From assembly GCA_045577755.1 (NCBI GenBank), contig JAZNJA010000068.1, positions 1-5,669 of the forward strand: a stretch of 5,669 bases of DNA, read 5' to 3'. Shown in pieces: positions 1 to 5,504 of this stretch. Under the pieces are notes generated by a model. The model searched no databases. It was given only the letters and a program-made list of their open reading frames with translations, and had not been told where the DNA came from. Within the stretch, counting starts at the first letter, position 1, and each line of letters opens with the position of its first letter. Origin of the DNA: CAMEON01 sp045577755 (GTDB lineage: Bacteria > Bacillota > Clostridia > Oscillospirales > CAG-272). The translations under genes were made by a program, and so were the position numbers.

Positions 1-19
1 GAGGGCACCGCTCCCTACA
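1..19 (+). repeat. Truncated copy of a GC-rich palindromic repeat (copy 1)
   Basis: These 19 bases are identical to 1425-1443, the right end of the second intergenic copy. The window edge removes the left half of the hairpin, so only the loop bases and the 3' stem strand (CACCGCTCC at 6-14) remain. The copy lies just upstream of the peptidase gene, outside any coding region. Identity to the other copies is seen directly; that it belongs to a dispersed genomic family is inference from three copies in 1.4 kb. Confidence 0.8.
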
Positions 20-44
20 AAAGACAGGTATAACCGTCTCCCGG

Positions 45-51
45 AAAGGAG
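45..51 (+). promoter_or_regulatory. Ribosome binding site of the M28 peptidase gene
   Basis: AAAGGAG lies 6 nt before the ATG at 58. It is a strong Shine-Dalgarno match at good spacing and supports that start. Just upstream, 22-39 can fold as AGAC/GGT against ACC/GTCT with one bulged A and an ATA loop. Confidence 0.85.
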
Positions 52-57
52 CCCACC

Positions 58-1296
58 ATGACCCCCACCCTCATCCAAAAAATCTTCACCGACACCGCCT
101 TTGTCCGCACCGGCGGCTCCCCCGAGGAGCTCAAGGCCGCCGAGTACATCCGCGATATCTGCGCCTCTTTCGGCGCAACCGCTACCATCGAGGAGTTCGA
201 CGTCCAGATGGCCACCATGCACGAGGACACGCTGACGATTGACGGCGTCTCCATCCCCTGCAAGGGCTACCTCAACGCCGGCTCCCACGAGGTGGAGGCT
301 CCCCTCTACTACCTGGCAGGGAAGGACAAGTACGCCCTGGAGGGCTGTCGCGGCAAGATCGTCCTGTTTGACGGCTACCTGGGCTACTGGCGCTACCGCG
401 ATCTGCTGGAGAACGGTGCCGTGGGCATCATCACCTACGACGGAAGCGTCAACTACGCCGACCGCAACGTCGACCGCCGCGAGCTCCGCGCCATGGTATC
501 CGAGGGCGTGGACAAGCTCCCCTGCGTCAATATCAACGCCAAGGACGCGGTGGCTCTGATCAAGGGGAACGCCAAGACCGCCAAGATTACCTTGAAGCAG
601 GACGAGTATGTGGGCAAGTCCCGCAACGTGGTCCTCGACCTCCCCAGCGAGTCCGACGAAACGTCCGACGAGGTGATCGTCTTCACCGCCCACTACGATT
701 CCACCTCTCTCTCCGAGGGTGCCTATGACAATATGTCGGGCTCGGTGGGCCTTCTGGCGCTGGCGGAGTACTTCACCACCCATCCCCATAAGCGCACCTT
801 GCGCTTCGTCTGGTGCGGCAGCGAGGAGCGGGGACTTCTCGGCTCCAAGGCCTACTGCGCCGCCCATGAGGACGCCCTTCCCGCCATCAAGCTTTGCATC
901 AATCTGGACATGATCGGCTGTACCATGGGCCACCTCATCGCCTGCTGTACCTCCGAGGAGGCCGCCGTCTCCTACGTCAGCTACCTGGGCCGCGAGCTGG
1001 GCACCCTCATCGACCCCTACCAGGAGGTCTACTCCAGCGACTCCACCCCCTTCGCCGACCGTGGCATCCCCGCCATCTCCTTCGCCCGCGTCTCCCCCCG
1101 CGAGGCGGCCACCATCCACAACAGCTACGATACCGCCGAGATCATCAAGGTGGAGAACATGGAGACGGATATTGAGTTAATTACCGTTTTCGCCGAGCGC
1201 ATGGCCAACGCCGTGTTCTGCCCCATCCGCAAGGAGATCCCCGATAATATCAAGGAGAAGATCGACGAGTATCTTTGCCGTAAGCGCAAGAAGTAA
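58..1296 (+). CDS. M28-family zinc metallopeptidase (aminopeptidase) with PA domain
   Basis: Predicted di-zinc aminopeptidase of 412 residues. The order of domains is an N-terminal M28 segment (about 1-80), an inserted PA-like domain (about 81-185, with the core RGKIVLFDG near residue 100), then the catalytic M28 core to about 395. The M28 metal site can be read directly: His212 (AHYDS), bridging Asp224 (AYDN), general base Glu256 and ligand Glu257 (GSEERG), Asp284 (NLDMIG) and His354 (IHNSYDT). All expected ligands are present, so the enzyme should be active; its substrate is not deducible. Many PA-containing M28 enzymes, such as Bacillus YwaD, are exported, but this N-terminus is hydrophilic with no signal peptide, so a cytoplasmic role in peptide breakdown is inferred. 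The tail is lysine/arginine-rich. The ATG is supported by AAAGGAG 6 nt upstream. Codons are strongly C-ending, like genes 2 and 4. The gene is bracketed by palindromic repeats. Confidence 0.9.
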   Translation: MTPTLIQKIFTDTAFVRTGGSPEELKAAEYIRDICASFGATATIEEFDVQMATMHEDTLTIDGVSIPCKGYLNAGSHEVEAPLYYLAGKDKYALEGCRGKIVLFDGYLGYWRYRDLLENGAVGIITYDGSVNYADRNVDRRELRAMVSEGVDKLPCVNINAKDAVALIKGNAKTAKITLKQDEYVGKSRNVVLDLPSESDETSDEVIVFTAHYDSTSLSEGAYDNMSGSVGLLALAEYFTTHPHKRTLRFVWCGSEERGLLGSKAYCAAHEDALPAIKLCINLDMIGCTMGHLIACCTSEEAAVSYVSYLGRELGTLIDPYQEVYSSDSTPFADRGIPAISFARVSPREAATIHNSYDTAEIIKVENMETDIELITVFAERMANAVFCPIRKEIPDNIKEKIDEYLCRKRKK

Positions 1297-1305
1297 CGGA
1301 ATCAT

Positions 1306-1334
1306 TGTAGGGAGCGGTGCCCTCACCGCTCCGC
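1306..1334 (-). repeat. Palindromic repeat copy 2 (left arm, inverted orientation)
   Basis: The arm contains its own hairpin: GGAGCGGTG (1311-1319), loop CCCT (1320-1323), CACCGCTCC (1324-1332), a perfect 9-bp stem. It sits 14 nt after the peptidase stop codon and, if transcribed, could protect the 3' end of that mRNA. No T-tract follows, so it is not a canonical terminator. Confidence 0.8.
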
Positions 1335-1414
1335 CACATAAAACATACCCATTATCGTCCGTCAGACAATTTCGAAAAAGTTTTTTGACAAAAGAAATAT
1401 GTAATTTTCAGGTT

Positions 1415-1443
1415 GCGGAGCGGTGAGGGCACCGCTCCCTACA
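1415..1443 (+). repeat. Palindromic repeat copy 3 (right arm)
   Basis: The arm contains its own hairpin: GGAGCGGTG (1417-1425), loop AGGG (1426-1429), CACCGCTCC (1430-1438). It is the exact reverse complement of copy 2 and in direct orientation with the partial copy at the window start. A short CTACATAA at its right end recurs at 1488-1495, possibly by chance. Confidence 0.8.
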
Positions 1444-1493
1444 TAAGTTGATGATACCAACAAACCCAAATTTGAAAACACCCCCCACTACAT

Positions 1494-1500
1494 AAAAGGA
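1494..1500 (+). promoter_or_regulatory. Distant Shine-Dalgarno-like site of ynbB
   Basis: AAAAGGA is the only purine-rich SD-like stretch before the ATG at 1514, but the 13-nt gap is longer than usual. The ATG is still preferred because family similarity (ISDKI...AEIDRISFENTERV) begins directly after it and there is no better upstream start. Translation initiation may be weak. Confidence 0.45.
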
Positions 1501-1513
1501 AACCACAAAAGCC

Positions 1514-2767
1514 ATGCACATTTCCGATAAAATCAAAACCCTCACCGCCGAGGCCGAGATCGCCCTCGCCCCCTACTTCGCCGAGATCGACCGTATCTCC
1601 TTTGAGAACACCGAGCGGGTCATGGACGCCTTCCGCGAGCATCGCGTGGCCATGACCAACTTCGACGGCACCAGCGGCTACGGCTACGACGACCGCGGCC
1701 GCGACGTCCTGGACGAGATCTGGGCCGAGGTCATGGGAGCGGAATCCGCCATTGTCCGCCACCAGATCGTCAGCGGTACCCACGCCCTTACCATCGGCCT
1801 CTTCGGCATCCTGCGCCCTGGCGACACCATGCTCTCGGTGGCGGGGAAGCCTTACGACACCCTGGAGGAGGTCATCGGCCTGTGCGGCACCCCCGGCAAC
1901 GGCTCCCTCAAGGACTTCGGAGTGGACTACGACCAGGTGGACCTCACCGCCGACGGCCACTTTGACTACGCCACCATCGAAAAGAAGCTGGCCGAGCTGG
2001 GAGACCGCGCCAAGATGGTCTTCGTCCAGCGCTCCAAGGGCTACCTCAACCGCAAGACTCTGTCGGTTCCCGAGATCGGTGAGCTGGCCGACTTCGTCCA
2101 CCGTGTCTCCCCTCACAGCTTCGTGGTGGTGGACAACTGCTACGGCGAGTTCGTGGAGACCGTGGAGCCTACGGCCGTGGGCGCCGACCTCATCATCGGC
2201 TCCCTCATCAAGAACCCCGGCGGCGGCATGGCCGAGACCGGCGGCTACCTGGCGGGCACCAAGCGGGCCGTGGAGCTGTGCTCCTACCGCCTCACCTCCG
2301 TAGGCGTGGGCGGCGAGGTGGGCGCCACCTTCGGCCACAATAAGTCCTTCTACAAGGGCCTCTTCTACGCCCCCCATACCACCGCCCAGGCCCTCAAGAC
2401 CGCTCACCTGGCGGCCTACGTCTTCAACGCCCTGGGCTACGCCGTGGAGCCCGCCTGGAACGAGGTGCGCCACGATATCATCCAGTCGGTGATCACAGGC
2501 TCCGCCGAGGGCCTCTGCGCCTTCTGCCGCGGCATCCAGGCAGGCTCCCCCGTGGATTCCCACGTCACCCCCGAGCCCTGGGCCATGCCCGGCTACAACG
2601 ATCCCGTCATCATGGCGGCAGGCGCCTTTACCCAAGGCTCCTCCATCGAGCTGTCCGCCGACGGCCCCATCCGCCCCCCCTATACCGCCTTCTTCCAAGG
2701 CGGGCTGACTTATGAGAGCGGGAAGCTGGCTATCATGTCGGCGGCGGATGCCGTGATCGGCGGGTAA
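1514..2767 (+). CDS. ynbB: YnbB / aluminium-resistance / methionine gamma-lyase family PLP enzyme
   Basis: Fold-type I pyridoxal-phosphate enzyme of 417 residues, the usual length for the Met_gamma_lyase (YnbB, 'aluminium resistance protein') family. Features visible in order are: the N-terminal NTERVMDAF and GTSGYGYDDRGRD segment (about 33-57); the phosphate-binding SGTHA loop (87-91); Asp207 in VVVDNCYGEF, expected to contact the pyridine nitrogen; and the Schiff-base lysine Lys233 in GSLIKNPGGG. Further family-like stretches are SVGVGGEVG and the C-terminal RPPYTAFFQGGLTYE. The family is related to cystathionine beta-lyase and methionine gamma-lyase, so C-S lyase chemistry on a sulfur amino acid in the cytoplasm is likely, but the physiological substrate is not firmly established and the aluminium link is historical. 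In many Firmicutes the gene lies near miaA and hfq; neither is here. No promoter could be fixed, and there is no terminator between it and the next gene. Confidence 0.92.
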   Translation: MHISDKIKTLTAEAEIALAPYFAEIDRISFENTERVMDAFREHRVAMTNFDGTSGYGYDDRGRDVLDEIWAEVMGAESAIVRHQIVSGTHALTIGLFGILRPGDTMLSVAGKPYDTLEEVIGLCGTPGNGSLKDFGVDYDQVDLTADGHFDYATIEKKLAELGDRAKMVFVQRSKGYLNRKTLSVPEIGELADFVHRVSPHSFVVVDNCYGEFVETVEPTAVGADLIIGSLIKNPGGGMAETGGYLAGTKRAVELCSYRLTSVGVGGEVGATFGHNKSFYKGLFYAPHTTAQALKTAHLAAYVFNALGYAVEPAWNEVRHDIIQSVITGSAEGLCAFCRGIQAGSPVDSHVTPEPWAMPGYNDPVIMAAGAFTQGSSIELSADGPIRPPYTAFFQGGLTYESGKLAIMSAADAVIGG

Positions 2768-2798
2768 GAGGGAAACTCTATACTCAATCTTACAGATC

Positions 2799-2804
2799 GG
2801 GAGG
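2799..2804 (+). promoter_or_regulatory. Ribosome binding site of the LRR lipoprotein gene
   Basis: GGGAGG ends 5 nt before the ATG at 2810 and decides that start, which also gives a complete lipoprotein signal peptide. The 42-bp gap to ynbB holds no terminator, so read-through from ynbB is possible. Confidence 0.8.
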
Positions 2805-2809
2805 TCATT

Positions 2810-4246
2810 ATGAAAAAGATTACATGGAAACTGATCGCCTGCTTTATGGCGGTACTGCTGCTCTGCATGCCTGTGTTGACGGGATGCGATAAGCCCGAGG
2901 ATCCTGAAACGACAGAAGAGGAAACCACCGCAAAAGACTCCGATGGCTTGGAATTCACATCAAACGGCGACGGTACCTGCTATGTCCGCAGTATCGGTGA
3001 ATGTACGGATACGGATGTGGTGATTCCTTCTATGAGTCCCTATGGCGACAGCGTGACGAGTATCGTAATGTTTGCGTTCTACGGTTGCACCGGCCTTACG
3101 AGCATCACCATCCCCGACAGCGTGACGAGTATCGGACAGTCTGCGTTCTCCGGTTGCACCGGCCTGACGAGCATCATCATCCCCGACAGCGTGACGAGTA
3201 TCGACCGTAGTGCGTTCTACGGTTGTACCGGTCTTACGAATATTGTGGTTCAAGAGGGAAATCCTGTATATCACAGCGACGGAAACTGTTTGATTGAAAC
3301 CCAGAGCAAAAACCTGATTGCCGGCTGTCAGAATAGTACGATTCCCTCCGACGGGAGCGTGACGAGCATCGGAAATTCTGCGTTCTCCGGTTGCACCGGC
3401 CTGACGAGCATCACCATCCCCGATAGCGTGACGAGCATCAAAAGTAGTGCGTACGTCAATTGCACCGGCCTGACGAGCATCACCATTCCCGATAGCGTGA
3501 CGAGCATCGGAAACGATGCGTTCTCCTATTGCACCGGTCTTACGAATATTGTGGTTCAAGAGGGGAATCCTGCGTATCACAGCGATGGAAATTGTTTGAT
3601 TGAAACTCAAAGCAAAACGCTGATTACCGGCTGTCAGAATAGTACGATTCCCTCCGACGGGAGCGTGACGAGCATTGGACATTTTGCGTTCTACGGTTGC
3701 ACCGTCCTGACGAGCATCACCATCCCCGACAGCGTGACGAGCATCGGAGGTCGTGCGTTCTTCGGTTGCACCGGCCTTACGAGCATCACCATCCCCGACA
3801 GCGTGACGAGTATCGGAGAGCAGGCGTTCTCCGGTTGCACCGGCCTGACGAGCATCACCATCCCCGACAGCGTGACGAGCATCGGAAAGTATGCGTTCGA
3901 CGGTTGCACCGGACTGACGAGCATCACCATTCCCGACAGCGTGACGAGCATCGGCGATTGGGCGTTCTACGGTTGCACCGGACTGACGAGCATCACCATC
4001 CCCGACAGCGTGACGAGCATCGGATGGGATGCGTTCCTGGGTTGCACCGGACTGACGAGCATCACCATCCCCGACAGCGTGACGAGCATCGGAAATAGTG
4101 CGTTCTGGACTTGCACCGGCCTCACTGATGTCCACTTCTCAGGCACAAAAGAGCAGTGGCAGGCTATTGAGATTGGGAGCAACAACGACCCCTTGTCCAC
4201 CGCCACCATCCACTGCACCGACGGCGACATAACCCCCGAGCAGTAA
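2810..4246 (+). CDS. BspA-type leucine-rich-repeat surface lipoprotein
   Basis: Predicted secreted, lipid-anchored protein of 478 residues. Residues 1-26 are a type II signal peptide (positive KK start, hydrophobic core, lipobox LTGC with Cys26). An acidic, Thr-rich linker (27-46) follows, then a short cap (47-81), then 13 repeats of the LRR_5/BspA type, 23 residues each, starting at Val82 with consensus VTSIGxxAFxGCTGLTSITIPDS. Repeats 3 and 6 are each extended by a 33-residue island containing EGNP, YHSDGNCLIE and the NSTIPSDGS hinge. The C-terminal cap (about 433-478, with KEQWQAIEIGSNN) is typical of clostridial BspA-like proteins. The family is linked to adhesion and binding of host or matrix ligands; the ligand here is unknown. 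Two residues per repeat are hypervariable while the rest is nearly invariant at DNA level. Codon use differs from its neighbours: Ala is GCG in all 13 repeats and Val/Thr are often GTG/ACG, where flanking genes favour C-ending codons. Transfer or expansion by duplication is possible. Confidence 0.92.
   Translation: MKKITWKLIACFMAVLLLCMPVLTGCDKPEDPETTEEETTAKDSDGLEFTSNGDGTCYVRSIGECTDTDVVIPSMSPYGDSVTSIVMFAFYGCTGLTSITIPDSVTSIGQSAFSGCTGLTSIIIPDSVTSIDRSAFYGCTGLTNIVVQEGNPVYHSDGNCLIETQSKNLIAGCQNSTIPSDGSVTSIGNSAFSGCTGLTSITIPDSVTSIKSSAYVNCTGLTSITIPDSVTSIGNDAFSYCTGLTNIVVQEGNPAYHSDGNCLIETQSKTLITGCQNSTIPSDGSVTSIGHFAFYGCTVLTSITIPDSVTSIGGRAFFGCTGLTSITIPDSVTSIGEQAFSGCTGLTSITIPDSVTSIGKYAFDGCTGLTSITIPDSVTSIGDWAFYGCTGLTSITIPDSVTSIGWDAFLGCTGLTSITIPDSVTSIGNSAFWTCTGLTDVHFSGTKEQWQAIEIGSNNDPLSTATIHCTDGDITPEQ
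3053..3664 (+). repeat. Duplicated 306-bp superblock (two copies) inside the LRR gene
   Basis: Positions 3053-3358 and 3359-3664 have the same length and plan: two plain 69-bp repeats followed by one island-bearing 168-bp repeat. The two islands differ at about 10 of roughly 120 bases. This shows a higher-order duplication on top of the 69-bp one. The remaining repeats 7-13 lack islands. Confidence 0.88.
3053..4125 (+). repeat. Tandem 69-bp coding repeat, 13 units
   Basis: Units begin (GTG of VTSI) at 3053, 3122, 3191, 3359, 3428, 3497, 3665, 3734, 3803, 3872, 3941, 4010 and 4079. Units 3 and 6 are 168 bp because of an island insertion; the last is partial. Outside the variable codons, neighbouring units differ by only 0-3 bases, including synonymous sites, which indicates recent tandem duplication or ongoing gene conversion. 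The 69-bp period is a multiple of three, so unit gain or loss keeps the frame. Confidence 0.95.
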
Positions 4247-4258
4247 TAATCATCCCCC

Positions 4259-4296
4259 AGAGGATGCCCCACCCCGGAGCATCCTCTATTTTCTAT
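4259..4296 (+). terminator. Rho-independent terminator of the LRR gene
   Basis: AGAGGATGC (4259-4267) pairs perfectly with GCATCCTCT (4279-4287) across an 11-nt C-rich loop. The stem is followed by ATTTTCTATT and begins 12 nt after the TAA stop. The 9-bp stem is good; the T-tract is interrupted, so efficiency is uncertain. Confidence 0.72.
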
Positions 4297-4323
4297 TCTC
4301 CAAAAGAAAATTCCGGTTTACTC

Positions 4324-4352
4324 TTGCAGAAAATGCGACTTTGTGATATAAT
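4324..4352 (+). promoter_or_regulatory. Extended -10 sigma-A-type promoter of the second lipoprotein gene
   Basis: A perfect TATAAT at 4347-4352 is preceded by TG one base upstream (TGATATAAT from 4344), a full extended -10. TTGCAG at 4324-4329 is a weak -35 (3 of 6) at exactly 17 bp. The surroundings are AT-rich, unlike the flanking genes. Transcription would start near 4358-4360, giving a leader of about 80 nt. I see no operator or riboswitch in that leader. Confidence 0.78.
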
Positions 4353-4428
4353 AAAATAGATTGTAGCCATTTTGGTTCAAATCCGCTTAATCCGGTTCGT
4401 GTATCATATATCCGTACCATAGAAACAT

Positions 4429-4433
4429 AGGAG
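4429..4433 (+). promoter_or_regulatory. Ribosome binding site of the second lipoprotein gene
   Basis: AGGAG lies 7 nt before the ATG at 4441, and this start gives a complete lipoprotein signal peptide. Confidence 0.85.
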
Positions 4434-4440
4434 ATCAACC

Positions 4441-5493
4441 ATGAAACACCCCACCCTAACCCGCCTCATCTGCACCCTGCTGGCCCTCTGCCTGCTGGGT
4501 GGTGCCCTCGTCGCCTGCTCCAAGGACAGCGAGCTCCCCGACGGCTACCAGTACGCCACCTGTAAGGGAGAGTATTTCCGCCTGTTCATCCCGACCCAAT
4601 GGACGGTGAACACCGAGAGCGGCATTTCGGGGGGATGCTACGCCCTCCTGGAGGGGACGGCGGTCTCCATGACTGAGGTGTCCTTCGACAAGCCCGCCGC
4701 CGAGGGAGAGAGCGACACCACCGCCACCCTGGCGGACTTCTACGCCGCCCACGTAGCCGAGATCTCGGCGCTGAAGGGCTACCGTGCCGAGAAGGAGTTC
4801 GACGCCACCCTGGGTGCCTATAAGGCCAAGGATATCACCTACGCCGCGACGGTCGGGGAGGACGAGTACCGCTTCCGCCAGGTACTGACCAAGGTAGAGG
4901 GACGGTTCTACCTGTTCACCTACACCTCCAAGGCGGATTCCTTCGAGAAGTGGCTGGATACCGTGGACGAAATATTGGAGAACGTCATCTTTTCGGCCTA
5001 TCCCTTTGAGGGAAGCGAGGACACGAAGAAGATCCCCGCCGTGGAGCCCCCCGTGGGCATGAAGCTGGTGACGGGCAACGACGTGGCCTACCGCTTCTTC
5101 GCCCCCGATTCCTGGATCATGGGAGAAGCCACCGCGGCCTCCCTGGTCTACGCTTCGGAGGAGGATCGCTCCAACGTGACCGTTATCGGCTATGCCGCTC
5201 CCGACGGCTACAGCGTAGCCAATTATTGGGAGGACACCGAAAAGTACTATAAGGCCACCCTCCGCGACTATACCCTGACCGCCGAGCCCGCCGAATCCGA
5301 GATGGGCGGCAAGAAGGCCACGGTCTACGAGTACACCTACTCCCTGGACGGTGCGACCTACAAGTGCCGCCAATCCATCTGCGTCTACTCCTACATGATC
5401 GTGATCATGACCTACACCGCCCTGCCCGAGAATTACGACGTCCACTTGGCTGAGGTGGAGAAGATGCAGGGGGAGCTGACCTTCAGACGGTAA
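4441..5493 (+). CDS. Lipoprotein with two tandem PsbP/DcrB-like halves
   Basis: Predicted secreted lipid-anchored protein of 350 residues; I do not recognise a named gene. Residues 1-26 form a type II signal peptide with lipobox LVAC (Cys26). The mature part appears to be two related domains. Each opens with an F-x-P-x-x-W motif (Phe49-Ile-Pro51...Trp54 and Phe220-Ala-Pro222...Trp225) and runs through a variable strand region, a helix around LADFYAAHVAEI / VANYWEDTEKYY, a Tyr-rich beta section (AYKAKDITYAA / GKKATVYEYTY), and a closing helix (WLDTVDEILENVIF / HLAEVEKMQGELTF). This pattern resembles the PsbP/Mog1/DcrB alpha-beta fold found in many Firmicutes lipoproteins; the assignment is by pattern, not search. 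The halves are joined by a Pro-rich linker near 195-205. Function is unknown; binding at the cell surface rather than catalysis is inferred. It has its own promoter and is separated from the LRR gene by a terminator, so it is probably a single-gene unit. Codons are C-ending like genes 1 and 2. Confidence 0.82.
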   Translation: MKHPTLTRLICTLLALCLLGGALVACSKDSELPDGYQYATCKGEYFRLFIPTQWTVNTESGISGGCYALLEGTAVSMTEVSFDKPAAEGESDTTATLADFYAAHVAEISALKGYRAEKEFDATLGAYKAKDITYAATVGEDEYRFRQVLTKVEGRFYLFTYTSKADSFEKWLDTVDEILENVIFSAYPFEGSEDTKKIPAVEPPVGMKLVTGNDVAYRFFAPDSWIMGEATAASLVYASEEDRSNVTVIGYAAPDGYSVANYWEDTEKYYKATLRDYTLTAEPAESEMGGKKATVYEYTYSLDGATYKCRQSICVYSYMIVIMTYTALPENYDVHLAEVEKMQGELTFRR

Positions 5494-5504
5494 ATTGGGG
5501 TTTT

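Larger units (their letters stand above)
1306..1443. mobile_element. 138-bp MITE-like element: 29-bp perfect inverted repeats around an 80-bp AT-rich core
   Basis: Positions 1306-1334 and 1415-1443 are exact reverse complements over 29 bp. The core 1335-1414 is AT-rich and has no ORF. The element starts 9 bp after the peptidase stop codon and ends 70 bp before the ynbB start. No transposase is encoded and I see no convincing target-site duplication. It may be a non-autonomous element (MITE), or two REP-like palindromes that happen to face each other. The inverted repeat is a direct observation; mobility is inference. Confidence 0.55.

Noticed and set aside
29..34. TATAAC as a -10 box for the peptidase gene
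   Set aside because: The matching -35 position falls inside the GC-rich palindrome with no similarity to TTGACA, and the leader would be only about 20 nt.
1306..1334. Left palindrome arm as a Rho-independent terminator of the peptidase gene
   Set aside because: The stem is strong but is followed by GCCACATAAAA, with no T-tract.
1385..1390. TTGACA as a -35 box for ynbB within the element core
   Set aside because: No -10-like hexamer lies 16-18 bp downstream (the bases there are TTCAGG, TCAGGT and CAGGTT), so a sigma-A promoter is not supported.
1439..2698. Long minus-strand open frame opposite ynbB
   Set aside because: It is a high-GC shadow of the C-ending codons of ynbB, with a low-complexity Gly/Val/Ala/His composition; the + strand gene carries clear PLP-enzyme motifs.
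3053..4125. Regular 69-bp repeats as a CRISPR array
   Set aside because: Repeats are in frame inside an intact lipoprotein gene and encode a known LRR_5 pattern; the variable segment is only 6-9 bp, and no cas gene is present.
3053..4125. Calling the LRR gene a proven diversity-generating retroelement target
   Set aside because: No reverse transcriptase, template repeat or IMH-like element is visible in the window. Variation at many separate internal repeats, rather than one 3'-terminal region, is not the classical layout.
2960..4135. Long minus-strand open frame of about 391 codons opposite the LRR gene
   Set aside because: The 69-bp period is a multiple of three, so one stop-free antisense unit stays open through all repeats. 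Its product is a repetitive ARHAVGDGDARQ-type peptide with no start context or known domain.
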